DNA of 45,928 nucleotides, taken from NCBI GenBank assembly GCA_042096155.1, contig JBELMC010000008.1, positions 1 to 45,928 of the forward strand, written 5' to 3'. Under the pieces are notes generated by a model. That model searched no databases and was not told the DNA's origin. It was given only the letters and a program-made list of their open reading frames with translations. The translations under genes and the position numbers were made by a program. Of this stretch, positions 16,491 to 25,688 are shown one piece after another (the first letter of the stretch is position 1; each line of letters starts with the position of its first letter). This DNA is from Dinoroseobacter sp042096155. Lineage in GTDB: Bacteria; Pseudomonadota; Alphaproteobacteria; Rhodobacterales; Rhodobacteraceae.

Positions 16491-17366
16491 TCAGCCATGC
16501 CTGCCATAATACAGGCCGACGACGTGTTCTGCCTCTGCAAAAAACAACCAGCGAAGTGCAACCACTCCGATAACATGAAATAAGATGGTTGGAACAACCA
16601 ATAAATGACCAACAGGAAACATCACCAGCATAAACCAAGGCAACAACAAGCCAACGCCCGCACCTATGATCCGCAGCTTTTGCGCGTGCTTTCGGCCGAT
16701 CTGATGTATCATTTCTTTCATCAGATAGTTGCTGCCGGTATGCGGAGCTTCGAACAGCCGCATTGAACCCTGAGTAAGACCGGTTGCTGTGTTCAACGAG
16801 TGGCCGCGTGCGCGGAAGCGCTTATCGCCAGAGCTGAACGCGTGAACCTGAAGGCCAAAGGCTGCGATCAGAAAGGGCGCTGCGATCTGTGTCTTTGATG
16901 CGAGCAACGCGCCGCCTCCAAGGCTTATGGTCAGAAAAAGTGCTGGAGTTGTCCAATGGTTCCAGCGCGGTACAGTTTTGAGTTGAGCATAGATCATCGA
17001 GGTCGCAAACACAGTTGCAATGCTCAAGACCGCGCCGATGCCGCCAAGCCAAGCCACTTTTGTGTTAAAGAATATCGCCATTAGCGCATAGAGGCCCAAT
17101 ACGCCCAGAGTGAGCACGGCAAGAATCCCCTCGCGGCTTAGCCAACTGCTCTGCCATTGTGTAAAGGCTCGCAAAGCACGTTCCGGATGGCCCAAATGGA
17201 AGGCGGATGCAACAAGCCCCCCGGCCGCGAGGACGTATCCAACGGCGAAGAAGACGAACAACACCCAACCAGAAACATTCGGCATGTTCAGTCCCAAAAA
17301 CGCCAAAAGGCCGAAGCCAAGGCCGGACATAACGGTAAAGGCGATAATACTTGGGGCTGGATGCAT
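16491..17366 (-). CDS. soeC: DmsC/SoeC-type membrane anchor subunit
   Basis: The 291-residue protein has about eight hydrophobic helices and no signal peptide. It matches the DmsC family (FHLGHPERALRAFTQWQSSWLSREG is the characteristic loop; only part is quoted by family consensus). It would anchor the molybdenum and FeS subunits to the cytoplasmic side of the inner membrane and pass electrons to quinone. It follows soeB after 39 bases, completing an ABC operon. With a SoeA lacking a Tat signal, the complex fits the sulfite-oxidising SoeABC rather than periplasmic DMSO reductase. Confidence 0.85.
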   Translation of the reverse strand: MHPAPSIIAFTVMSGLGFGLLAFLGLNMPNVSGWVLFVFFAVGYVLAAGGLVASAFHLGHPERALRAFTQWQSSWLSREGILAVLTLGVLGLYALMAIFFNTKVAWLGGIGAVLSIATVFATSMIYAQLKTVPRWNHWTTPALFLTISLGGGALLASKTQIAAPFLIAAFGLQVHAFSSGDKRFRARGHSLNTATGLTQGSMRLFEAPHTGSNYLMKEMIHQIGRKHAQKLRIIGAGVGLLLPWFMLVMFPVGHLLVVPTILFHVIGVVALRWLFFAEAEHVVGLYYGRHG

Positions 17367-17405
17367 GAGGATGCTCTTTCGGGTATTTATATCAAAAAGA
17401 CACGA

Positions 17406-18170
17406 TTACGCGCCGGGCAGTTTTTCTAAAGTACGGTCAAGCCACCCGAGAAAGTCCTTCGTGTCGCTCGCGATTGGTGCCAGAAGCGGCGCAAGGATAT
17501 CGATCTCGCCCTCTGGCTGAGCATCGGTTTTGGGGCGTGGCGGGAGGTATTTATTGACGGGTTTGGTTCCCTGCTCGGCCATCAAATCGATACCGCCGCG
17601 TTCTGCAGCCAGAACAGACACATGGCTTTCGGGATCAGCAAAATCGCCAAAGTGGCGGGCACCAGCGGGACAAGTGCGAACGCAGGCGGGCTCGCGGTCT
17701 TTTTCTGGCAGGTTTTCGTTGTAAATCCGATCGACACATAAGGTGCATTTTTTCATCACACCTTCGGCCTGATCCATCTCACGAGCACCGTAAGGACAGG
17801 CCCAGGCGCATAAGCCACATCCAATACATGCCTCTTCATTGACCAAGACGATTCCATCTTCCGAACGCTTGTAACTAGCCCCTGTCGGGCAGACCGTGAC
17901 GCATGGCGCGTCTTCGCAGTGCAGACAAGATTTGGGGAAGTGCACCACCTGAGCAGGCGCATCCTTCGGTGTGATCTCATAACTATGCACCCGGTTCAGA
18001 AAGGTGCCGGATGGTGCTGCGCCATACGCATCCTGATCGCTGAGCGGTGCGCCGTAATTCTCCGTATTCCAGCCTTTGCAACTGACAACACAGGCGTGAC
18101 AGCCAACACAGGTGTCGAGATCGATCACGAGGCCCAACTTTTTCTCGGTTGAAGTGGGCAATAGCGTCAT
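17406..18170 (-). CDS. soeB: Four-cluster ferredoxin subunit, sulfite dehydrogenase type
   Basis: The 254-residue DmsB/NrfC-like electron-transfer subunit has four Cys motifs for [4Fe-4S] clusters: DTCVGCHACVVSCKGWN, SCLHCEDAPCVTVCPTGA, ACIGCGLCAWACPYGAR and KKCTLCVDRI with ACVRTCPAGARHFGD. It relays electrons between the molybdopterin subunit and the membrane anchor. AGGAGG lies 7 bases before the ATG at 18168-18170 (MTLLPTSTEKKLG), which settles the start; longer frames upstream overlap only the 49-base spacer after soeA and part of soeA. It is the middle gene of soeABC. Confidence 0.9.
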   Translation of the reverse strand: MTLLPTSTEKKLGLVIDLDTCVGCHACVVSCKGWNTENYGAPLSDQDAYGAAPSGTFLNRVHSYEITPKDAPAQVVHFPKSCLHCEDAPCVTVCPTGASYKRSEDGIVLVNEEACIGCGLCAWACPYGAREMDQAEGVMKKCTLCVDRIYNENLPEKDREPACVRTCPAGARHFGDFADPESHVSVLAAERGGIDLMAEQGTKPVNKYLPPRPKTDAQPEGEIDILAPLLAPIASDTKDFLGWLDRTLEKLPGA

Positions 18171-18219
18171 TGGTCGCCTCCTGCTGCGTCGCGTTGCGTC
18201 TTCGTTTGGTCGAAATGGG

Positions 18220-21021
18220 TCATTGTCCCACTCCCAAATCTGGCAGAACGGCGAAAGCTGGCTGTGCCTCTGCCGGAGCCGAGACTTTCTCCACCCGGAC
18301 GCGCAAGTCAAACCAAGCTGCTTGGCCCGTCACCGGATCCGAGTTTGAATACCGCATACCGTCGTCTTTTGGTGGCAGCAAATCCGAGATCAGATGGTTC
18401 AGCAGAAACCCTTTTGTGGCTTCGGGCGCGTCTTTGTCCAAAGCCCAGGCGCCCTTGCGCTTGCCGATCGCGTTCCAGGTCCAAATCGTTTTGCTGTTCA
18501 GCGCAGCCATATGCGCGACTGGCACGGTAATTTCCCCATGCGGCGACGTCACTTTCGCCCAGTCACCCTCTTCAAATCGGTTCTTTTCCCAAACGGCAGT
18601 TGGCAGATACATCGGGTTGCGACCATGGATCTGGCGCAGCCACGCGTTTTGCGATCCCCAGCTGTGATACATGGCCATAGGACGCTGGGTCAGGGCATGC
18701 AGTGGGAAGTCGTCATGGTCCACGTCCTCACCAAACGGTTCGCTCCAGAACGGCAGTGGGTCCATTGCGGTTTTGACCCGGTCACGCAGATGATCGGGCG
18801 GCTGAATAGGGCCTTTCCCCTCGGCGGCGGCCTGCATTCGGCGCATCGGCTCCACATAAAGCTGGAAGATATAGGGTTGTTCTACGTCAAAGAATCCCTT
18901 TTTCACGGCCCATTCCTGATAGGCTTTGTTCCATGGTTTGTAGAATGCGGCTTCCTGAGGGACGTGCTCCATCCAGAACCCGCCATTTTCGATATAAGCG
19001 TCAAGTTGATCTGGGTTGACTTCGCCACGTCCTGCCCCGTTGGCATCTTCGCCGCGAAACCCCGCAAGCGGCCCGACGCCAGGACGGCGCATGTGATTGG
19101 TGATATAATCGGCATAGTCGGCGTATTTCTGGCTGCCGTCATCGTTGACAAAACCTGGCAGATCGAGACGTGCACCCAATTCACACAGAACCGACTGAAA
19201 ACCTCGCACATCGCGGTCGGGCTCAATCACGGGCCAGCGGATCGCATCGGCCACGGCGTCCGCCTCGCAGATGGGACGATCCAGCAATGAGATGCAATCG
19301 TGACGTTCCAGATAAGTGGTATCGGGCAGGATCAAATCAGCATAGGCGACTGTCTCGGAGCTGTAAGCGTCCGAGTAGATGAACCGCGGGATCACGTAAT
19401 CGCCGTTTTCGTCTTTATCTGTCAGCATCTTGATCGTGCCCGCCGTATTCATAGACGAGTTCCACGCCATGTTTGCCATATACATAAACAAGGTGTCGAT
19501 CTTGTAGGGCACACCGGCATGGGCATTGGCGATGACCATGTGCATCATGCCATGTGCACTCAGCGGGTTTTCCCATGTAAAAGCGTTATCGATCCGGATC
19601 GCGGCCCCGTCTGCGTCCAGCGCCAGATCCTCTGGGCCTTGCGGATACCCCAAATGTGGACCGTCGAGTGGCGCACCAGGGGTGACTTTTGAATGTGGTT
19701 TGGGATGGGCAGTGGCCGGTTTCGGATAAGGTGGTTTGAAGCGAAAACCGCCCGGCGTCTCGACCGCGCCAAGGATGATTTGCAGCATGTGCAGCGCACG
19801 GCAGGTCTGAAAGCCGTTGGAATGCGCCGAAATTCCGCGCATGGCATGGAACGCGACGGGTCGTCCTGTCATCTTTTCGTGGGTGTTGCCACGAAAATCT
19901 GTCCAAGTTTGATCGATTTCAATTGCTTCGTCAAACGCAACGCGCGCGACGTCGGCCGCTATCGCGCGGATCCGCTTGGCCGAGATTCCAACACGTTTCG
20001 CGACAACTTCAGGGGCATATTGCGGATCGAGATACCGCTCTAGCATCAGGTGAAATACCGGCTTGTGACAAATACTTCCGACTTGCCAGGTGCCGCCGAG
20101 GTCTGGTTGAACGTCTGGCTCGTCAAAACAGCGCGGTTTGTTTTGCGCGCGATCCATGACCAGCGCGCGACCCGTATCGTCTTTCATAATCAAACCGTGA
20201 TCCGGGCTGTCTGGGTCCATGTTCACGAGGCATGGCGCATTGGTGAAATTGGCCAGATAATCGAGGTCAATTTTGCCAGCGCTCATCAACAAATGAACCA
20301 GTGACAATATCAGCAGGCCATCGGTGCCTGGGGTAATACCGACCCATTCGTCCGCAACCGCGTTATAGCCCGAACGGATCGGGTTCACACCAATCACTTT
20401 GGCGCCGCGTGCTTTCAGCTTTCCCAACCCCATTTTGATCGGGTTGGAATCGTGATCTTCGGCGACGCCAAACAACATGAAAAGCTTGGTGCGGTCCCAG
20501 TCAGGCTGCCCAAATTCCCAGAAAGCCCCACCCATTGTGTAGATGCCGGCAGCAGCCATATTCACCGAACAAAAACCGCCATGGGCGGCGTAATTGGGTG
20601 TGCCAAAACTCTGCGCAAACATTGAAGTGAAGCTCTGACTTTGGTCCCGGCCCGTGAAAAAAGCCAACTTGTGGGGCGCTTCTTTGCGAACAGGGGCCAA
20701 CCAATCGGTGGCGAGGGTCAGGGCCTCATCCCAACTGATTTCTTCAAACTTGCCTTCTCCGCGTTCTCCGACGCGTTTCAGCGGCGCCTTCAAACGCGAC
20801 GGCGCATTCACTTGCATAATTCCCGCTGATCCCTTGGCACACAGCACGCCCTGGTTCACTGGGTGGTCACGGTTTCCTTCGATATACGCAACGCGGTTTT
20901 TTCCAGTATCGTCCTTCTTCAAATGGACATTAATCCCGCACCGACACGCACACATGTAACAGGTGGTTCTGCGAAGTTCGTCCGACACTTTAGGGCTGAG
21001 CTCTAAGGTGGGTTGCGCCAT
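18220..21021 (-). CDS. soeA: Molybdopterin oxidoreductase, SoeA-type sulfite dehydrogenase catalytic subunit
   Basis: The 933-residue bis-MGD enzyme belongs to the complex iron-sulfur molybdoenzyme family. The N-terminal [4Fe-4S] ligands are C21, C24, C28 (TCYMCACRCGI) and C61 (GVLCAKGS). Further features are GKFEEISWDEAL, the FCSVNMAAAG segment with C151 at the expected Mo-ligand position, and the C-terminal molydopterin-binding domain (about 760-900). There is no twin-arginine signal, so it acts in the cytoplasm. In Roseobacter-group bacteria and Allochromatium, this arrangement (A with no Tat signal, four-cluster B, DmsC-like C) is the membrane-bound sulfite dehydrogenase. It would remove sulfite released by Xsc, encoded elsewhere in this window. 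Another substrate remains possible. Confidence 0.85.
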   Translation of the reverse strand: MAQPTLELSPKVSDELRRTTCYMCACRCGINVHLKKDDTGKNRVAYIEGNRDHPVNQGVLCAKGSAGIMQVNAPSRLKAPLKRVGERGEGKFEEISWDEALTLATDWLAPVRKEAPHKLAFFTGRDQSQSFTSMFAQSFGTPNYAAHGGFCSVNMAAAGIYTMGGAFWEFGQPDWDRTKLFMLFGVAEDHDSNPIKMGLGKLKARGAKVIGVNPIRSGYNAVADEWVGITPGTDGLLILSLVHLLMSAGKIDLDYLANFTNAPCLVNMDPDSPDHGLIMKDDTGRALVMDRAQNKPRCFDEPDVQPDLGGTWQVGSICHKPVFHLMLERYLDPQYAPEVVAKRVGISAKRIRAIAADVARVAFDEAIEIDQTWTDFRGNTHEKMTGRPVAFHAMRGISAHSNGFQTCRALHMLQIILGAVETPGGFRFKPPYPKPATAHPKPHSKVTPGAPLDGPHLGYPQGPEDLALDADGAAIRIDNAFTWENPLSAHGMMHMVIANAHAGVPYKIDTLFMYMANMAWNSSMNTAGTIKMLTDKDENGDYVIPRFIYSDAYSSETVAYADLILPDTTYLERHDCISLLDRPICEADAVADAIRWPVIEPDRDVRGFQSVLCELGARLDLPGFVNDDGSQKYADYADYITNHMRRPGVGPLAGFRGEDANGAGRGEVNPDQLDAYIENGGFWMEHVPQEAAFYKPWNKAYQEWAVKKGFFDVEQPYIFQLYVEPMRRMQAAAEGKGPIQPPDHLRDRVKTAMDPLPFWSEPFGEDVDHDDFPLHALTQRPMAMYHSWGSQNAWLRQIHGRNPMYLPTAVWEKNRFEEGDWAKVTSPHGEITVPVAHMAALNSKTIWTWNAIGKRKGAWALDKDAPEATKGFLLNHLISDLLPPKDDGMRYSNSDPVTGQAAWFDLRVRVEKVSAPAEAQPAFAVLPDLGVGQ

Positions 21022-21507
21022 GGTCTGAGCCTTTGTTGGGAAAGCATTGCTATGTCATAGAGCGTATTGCACTGGTCCCGCGCAACCCCACGGCAGGGCT
21101 GAGTAAGCCTCTTTTATCCCGTCAACAGAATGAATGATACTCAGCCAAGCACCCTTTTGCGCCCTCAGCCGGTCTTATATGTAAGCGCTTTCACACACAA
21201 ATAACTTGATTTTCTACATGCGCCAAAAGGCTTCATGCCAGATGTTAGATCCCGTAAGTCCAGATGATGATTGCCGATATTTTAATCATTATTGAGACCT
21301 TTAGTCTCACTTTTTGCCAAATCCCATTCAAGTCCTGTTACTCGAGGGTCATGTGCTGCCAGCAGCGAATCGTGCTCGACGTCGGTGCTTACCGCCCCTG
21401 GCAGATTTTGCGGCGGCGTCGCGGATCCACAGCCGCATGTCGGTTTAGGCCCGCATAAACGTCAGTTTCTGGCTCATACCCTGCGTGCGCGGTAGGGGGC
21501 TAAGGTC
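21022..21507. other. 486-base divergent spacer between soeA and sdaA
   Basis: No protein or RNA gene is evident. The spacer must hold the promoters of the soeABC operon (-) and sdaA (+). The only distinct element I see is the LacI-type palindromic site annotated separately at 21180-21193. An AT-rich stretch follows at about 21265-21310. The last ~190 bases before sdaA are GC-rich and could be a long leader. Confidence 0.5.
21180..21193. promoter_or_regulatory. Candidate LacI/CcpA-type operator
   Basis: TGTAAGCGCTTTCA fits the LacI-family consensus TGWAANCGNTTNCA at every fixed position and has the palindromic core AAGCGCTT. It lies 159 bases upstream of the soeA start and 315 bases upstream of the sdaA start. 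No LacI-family regulator gene lies in the window, so the regulator would act in trans. The match is by eye only. Confidence 0.4.
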
Positions 21508-22932
21508 ATGTTTCTGAGCATCTTTGACATCTTCAAAATCGGTATTGGCCCCAGCTCATCGCATACCATGGGGCCGATGAGCGCGGCTGCGCGGTTCTTG
21601 GAAGATCTTCGTGAGACCCGACGCCCAGGCGGGCGCGAGCGTGAGCCCGGCGCAGGCGATCTGGCGGCCCTTGGCGCGTCCTTGCACGGGTCACTGGCTT
21701 TCACAGGCAAAGGCCACGCGACGGATCGCGCTGTCGTTTTGGGACTCGCCGGGTTCACGCCCGACACTTTGGATCCGAACGTTGCGGAAGCGCTTGAAAC
21801 GGAAATCGCTGCAACGCGTAAGGTAGGCCCGCCAGACTTGCCGGAACTTGCGTTTAACCCGTCAAGAGATTTGATTTTTGACTATGATTTGACATTGCCA
21901 GGCCATGCCAATGGGCTGATCTTTAGAGCGTTCGATAAACGTGGCAATCTCTATTTGCAGGAAACCTATTACTCGATCGGGGGTGGTTTTGTTGTTACCG
22001 AGGCGGAGTTGAACGCGCGGGATAACTGCACAGATTTGCGTACCGAAAAATCGGCTGCCGGATATCCATACCCATTCGGATCGGCACGTGAGATGCTGGA
22101 AATGGGCGCAACGTCCGGCAAAAGCATCGCGCAAATGAAGTGGGAAAACGAGCTTAGTCATATGACGGACAAAGCGCTTGGCTTGAAAATCGATCAGGTT
22201 CGTACCGCGATGTTTGCGTGTATTGACCGTGGTTTAAGTATCGAAGGCGAACTGCCGGGGGGACTCCGTGTCAAGCGCCGCGCCAAAAAGATCCATGATA
22301 GCTTGCTTGCTGAGGCCGGTATGAACCTTGCGCAGCCCCATGTCGCAAATGATTGGATGAGCGTTTATGCGATGGCGGTGAACGAGGAAAACGCTGCCGG
22401 TGGCCGCGTTGTGACCAGCCCAACCAATGGAGCGGCTGGAGTGGTGCCGTCCGTGCTGCGCTATTACCGCGATCACTGTGTTGGTGCGACCGATGATGGG
22501 ATGCGAGACTTTCTATTAACAGCGGCTGCGATTGGCGGTCTGATCAAGCATAATGCTTCGATCTCAGGGGCCGAAGTCGGCTGTCAGGGCGAAGTCGGAT
22601 CGGCCGCTTCGATGGCCGCTGCAGGGCTATGCGCCGCTTTAGGCGGAACCAATGCCCAAATCGAAAACGCCGCGGAAATCGCGCTAGAGCATCATTTGGG
22701 AATGACCTGCGATCCGGTCGGCGGCTTGGTTCAGGTCCCGTGCATCGAACGCAACGGGTTGGGCGCGATCAAAGCTGTTTCGGCGGCGTCGTTGTCGCTG
22801 CATGGCGACGGCAAACATTTTATGCCTTTAGACAATTGCATCGAAGCGATGCGCCAAACTGGTGTGGATATGCAAACCAAGTACAAAGAAACCAGTCTCG
22901 GTGGCCTGGCCGTCAATCTGCCCGAATGTTGA
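21508..22932 (+). CDS. sdaA: L-serine ammonia-lyase, single-chain iron-sulfur type
   Basis: The 474-residue enzyme deaminates L-serine to pyruvate and ammonia with a [4Fe-4S] cluster. The beta domain starts with the family pattern SIFDIFKIGIGPSSSHTMGP. The alpha domain carries the cluster cysteines in GAEVGCQGEVG, GMTCDPVGG and VQVPCIERN. Other motifs are NEENAAGGRVVTSPTNGAAG and LGGLAVNLPEC at the C-terminus. Full length. The ATG is at 21508 with a purine-rich GGTAGGGGGCTAAGG upstream. It stands alone, divergent from soeABC; decayed insertion sequences follow. Confidence 0.95.
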   Translation: MFLSIFDIFKIGIGPSSSHTMGPMSAAARFLEDLRETRRPGGREREPGAGDLAALGASLHGSLAFTGKGHATDRAVVLGLAGFTPDTLDPNVAEALETEIAATRKVGPPDLPELAFNPSRDLIFDYDLTLPGHANGLIFRAFDKRGNLYLQETYYSIGGGFVVTEAELNARDNCTDLRTEKSAAGYPYPFGSAREMLEMGATSGKSIAQMKWENELSHMTDKALGLKIDQVRTAMFACIDRGLSIEGELPGGLRVKRRAKKIHDSLLAEAGMNLAQPHVANDWMSVYAMAVNEENAAGGRVVTSPTNGAAGVVPSVLRYYRDHCVGATDDGMRDFLLTAAAIGGLIKHNASISGAEVGCQGEVGSAASMAAAGLCAALGGTNAQIENAAEIALEHHLGMTCDPVGGLVQVPCIERNGLGAIKAVSAASLSLHGDGKHFMPLDNCIEAMRQTGVDMQTKYKETSLGGLAVNLPEC

Positions 22933-23141
22933 TTCGGGCTGGCTGATTTTGGCTTGCTCGTCCAAACCGGCACCCGATGGATATGGGCGTGTTGTCCAAA
23001 ACGCTCCTTTTGCCGCGCGCAGTCATGCCCGGGGTTAGCCCGTTGGCCTCTATGCTCAACTCTGGATAGGCGGTTGGAATAGCTCCCTGAAGGTTGTCCA
23101 GCAACTGGAATAGATTTGTCCCTTAACTTGGAGGATCAGCG

Positions 23142-23887
23142 ATGGCTGGAAAACGCAAGAAGCTCGCAAAGGTAGTATCGAAGCTTCAGCAGGTTGAAGT
23201 TCTTCACGGACAGGGGGCGAAGATTGCCCAGGCGGTGCGTCAGATTGACATGACAAAACAGAGGTTCGATCGATGGCGCAAGCGGTATGGCGGGGGGCAA
23301 GGGTCACAACTCGCACCGCTGAAATTGATGCGCCATTGGTTCGAGCGCAATCGCGCGGCGACGTGAAGGGCTGAAGGGCCCACACCGGCAAAGGAAGACA
23401 GGACGGCTTTGGCTGAACAATGGGGCGTATGTGCGGCTTCGGCCGGAGCGCCCGAACCACGTGTGGTGCTATGATTTCGTCCAGAACGCACCGCTTGATG
23501 GCCGGGTCTGTCGCACGCTCAACATCATCGATGAATTTACCACGGAGGCGCGCAAGGTCGGATCGATCGCAAGCTCAATTCCACGTAACTGCTGGGCGCA
23601 CTGCCGGATCTGTTCATCCTGCGTGGTCCGCCAGAATACATAAGGTCAGACAATGGCCCCGAGTTTATGGCCCAAAAAGTGCGGGACTGGATTGCGGCGG
23701 TCGGACGAAGAGGGCCTATATCGCGCCGGGATCGCTTTGGGAGAACAGATATTGTGAAAGCTTCAATGCCTGGTTCCGCGACGAGCCGCTCAACGGAGAA
23801 ATCTGCTACAGCCTACGAGCGGCGCAAATCCTGATCGCGCAATGGCCCGTTCACGACACCACCGTCAGGCCTCACAGCGCATTGGGC
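23142..23887 (+). pseudogene. IS3-family transposase remnant, left part
   Basis: An OrfA-like start (MAGKRKKLAKVVSKLQQVEV, with an HTH around AVRQIDMTKQRFDRWRKRYGG) is followed by OrfB pieces spread over different frames: LNNGAYVRLRPERPNHVWCY, TLNIIDEFTTEARKV, DLFILRGPPEYIRSDNGPEF, then AYIAPGSLWENRYCESFNAW and HDTTVRPHSALG. These are the DDE catalytic core landmarks (D in YDFV, D in SDNGPEF, E in WENRYCE). Most of the OrfA end and the OrfB N-terminus are missing and there are several frameshifts. It is a dead element. The protein breaks off after SALG, where the family continues with YRPPAPE; that continuation appears at 25038. Confidence 0.8.
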
Positions 23888-23929
23888 TTGTCTTATGACT
23901 TCCCCTGGCTCCTTTGCGATAAGGGAGCT

Positions 23930-24006
23930 GCTGCCCGGCACCCCAGATATGCCGGGCAGCGGCGGGGGACGGATCAAGACTGGGTCGGCCGCCCTAGGCC
24001 GCCCAG
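23930..24006 (+). ncRNA. Candidate IS110 bridge RNA hairpins
   Basis: Two strong stem-loops lie in the noncoding segment upstream of the transposase. The first is an 11-bp perfect stem (GCTGCCCGGCA at 23930-23940 with TGCCGGGCAGC at 23950-23960, 9-base loop). The second is a 10-bp stem with one bulged T (CTGGG-T-CGGCC at 23980-23990 with GGCCG-CCCAG at 23997-24006, 6-base loop). IS110 recombinases are known to use a bridge RNA encoded in the 5' noncoding end. Assignment to that role is inference from position and structure; guide loops have not been identified. Confidence 0.4.
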
Positions 24007-24104
24007 GGCCACGCTATGGTGTGATCGCCCCCGTCTTTTCTCATGACCTGAACGGATAGCAGGGCTTTGGGCCTTCATGACAAGCAAAGGTCAGGAACAG
24101 ACAC

Positions 24105-25037
24105 ATGCAGGATATCATCGGCATCGACATATCGAAAGACAGGCTGGAGGCGTTCCGGCTCTCAGACCGGCAGCACAAGGAGTTCGGCAAGGACAAGGCC
24201 GGGTTCAAGAACTTGCCGAGGTGGATCGGCACCCCCTAAGGCTTGCGGATCGTCGACGAGCCGACCGGCCCCGATCATCGTGCGATGGACCAAGCGTTTG
24301 CAAGGGCGGGCCATGCACTGGTCCAGCTCAACCTCCGCCAGGCGCGCCGCTTTTCGCAGGCCACTGGGACACAAGCCAAGACGGATCGGGGAGATGCGAT
24401 GCTGCTGGTGCGGATGGGCCTCGCGCTCGACCTGCCGCCGCGGCCGGTTCGTGGCGAACTCATGAACGAGTTGCACGTCGCGCGCCTGGCGCTGATCAGG
24501 GATCGGACCGCCCCAGGGAATCGCGCGGACACGGCGGCGATCAGCTTGATCCGTCGCCAGGCAAAAGCGCAATGGGCCATCATCGAGAAGCAGCTTGCTG
24601 AGATCGACGAGACCATCGCCGCCAGGATTGCCGATGATCCTGAGTTGGCCGCGCGTCTCGATATCCTCGCCAGCATTCCCGGCATCGGCGCCGTGACCGC
24701 CTTTATGTTGCTGATCGAGAGGCCCGAACTCGGGACACTCGCGCCGAAACAGGCGGTGAGCCGCGCCGGTCTGGCCCGTTCACGCGCCGTTCCAGCAAGT
24801 GGAGCGGACAGCAGATGATCCTTGGTGGACGCGCAACTCTGCGCTCCGCGATCTTCATGCCAGCTCGCGTCGCGATCCGCTTCAACGCCGACCTCAAGCG
24901 CAAGTCCCACCAGCTCAACGAACGTGGAAAGGCATCGAAGCTCGCTATCACCGCGATCATGCGCAAGCTCGTCTTGCTCGCCAACACGTTGCTACGCCAC
25001 GGTCGGAAATGGGCCGAACGACCCGCTGGACCAAGAC
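24105..25037 (+). pseudogene. IS110-family transposase, interrupted
   Basis: The N-terminus MQDIIGIDISKDRLEAF is the RuvC-like DEDD domain start of IS110 transposases. An in-frame TAA at 24237-24239 breaks it after RWIGTP. The frame then continues through LRQARRFSQATGTQAKTDRG and GLALDLPPRP to the transposase_20 domain LDILASIPGIGAVTAFMLLI and QAVSRAGLA. Near 24780 a frameshift moves the C-terminal part (SKWSGQQMILGG, RSAIFMPARVAIRFNADLK, LLRHGRKWAE) to another frame. With a stop and a shift it cannot make active enzyme. The end is approximate. Confidence 0.85.
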
Positions 25038-25127
25038 GGATACTGCCGCCCGCCCGCGCCCGAAAGCATCGTTCCGATGGACCCAAGGCCCACGATGCAC
25101 CAACAATCAAACCAGACCAACCGATGA
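25038..25127 (+). pseudogene. IS3-family transposase remnant, right part
   Basis: The frame from GGA at 25038 to the TGA at 25125-25127 reads GYCRPPAPESIVPMDPRPTM followed by a short tail. It matches what should follow RPHSALG at the C-terminus of IS3-type OrfB (typically GYRPPAPE...), with one extra codon. It is therefore the displaced end of the remnant at 23142-23887, separated by the IS110-type insertion. Confidence 0.65.
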
Positions 25128-25688
25128 GCGCACGCCGCATAAGGCCTATTCTTTGAGCGATTGTATTCACCAAAAACCTGCGACGGTTTAGGTAAGGGTC
25201 GCCGCTGAAAACCATCTCGGGTTTGGAACCATATCACTATGCCGGTGTGTGAGACGTATCGAAGACCAGACTTTGAAGGACGCGGTGTCTGCTCAGCGAA
25301 AAGCGCGCCAGTTACGTCTCTGGCAAGCTGGCGGACGGGCTCGAAGGTCAAGAAATAGTTTATTTTCGTGCCACACCTTATCACCCCCGATCCGCCGCAC
25401 AACCAAAACAAGAAAGATGAGCCAGACCCTTTCTTCATTCAGGCCGACATCTGTTCCAAAAAAAACTCTGTCGACAGACACGATTTACCTGCTTCAAAGA
25501 CAGAGGGTGTATCGCGACATGCTCTGGCATGCGCCCAAAGTATTTTTAAAAGCCCGCCCTTTCTTGGCTGTCGTCCTATCCTGGCAGTGGGTCCTGACCC
25601 GAGTTCTGCAGTATTTCAAAAAAAAACTATACCTGAGCAACAATACAACCTAAGGTAGTTTTATTTACGAGTTTAGGGTGTTCCAAAA
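25128..25688. other. 561-base spacer, IS remnants to GAF kinase
   Basis: There is no recognisable gene. Short open frames on both strands have no family features. The sequence contains A-rich runs at about 25455-25465 and 25616-25626 and becomes AT-rich just before the kinase gene, which probably holds its promoter. The first ~100 bases may still belong to the IS3 remnant, but I could not identify its terminal repeat. Confidence 0.5.

Larger units (their letters stand above)
23888..25037 (+). mobile_element. IS110-type insertion sequence, decayed, inserted in the IS3 remnant
   Basis: I infer the boundaries from the break in the IS3 transposase: its coding stops matching after 23887 and resumes at 25038, giving an insert of about 1.15 kb. 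Inside are ~217 bases of structured noncoding sequence followed by a broken IS110-type transposase. No terminal inverted repeats are evident, as expected for IS110. The boundary positions are approximate (within ~10-20 bases). Confidence 0.65.

Noticed and set aside
18394..19290. Plus-strand open frame of about 298 codons opposite soeA
   Set aside because: It is a shadow of the soeA codons, with no ribosome-binding site or family signature.
16491..21021. DMSO reductase (dmsABC) as the identity of the three-gene complex
   Set aside because: SoeA has no twin-arginine signal, so a periplasmic DMSO reductase is unlikely, and the taurine/sulfite context favours SoeABC. This is not fully excluded without phylogeny.
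25249..25653. Open frame in the spacer before the GAF kinase
   Set aside because: It has no family features, no ribosome-binding site and biased composition; it ends in the A-rich promoter-like segment.
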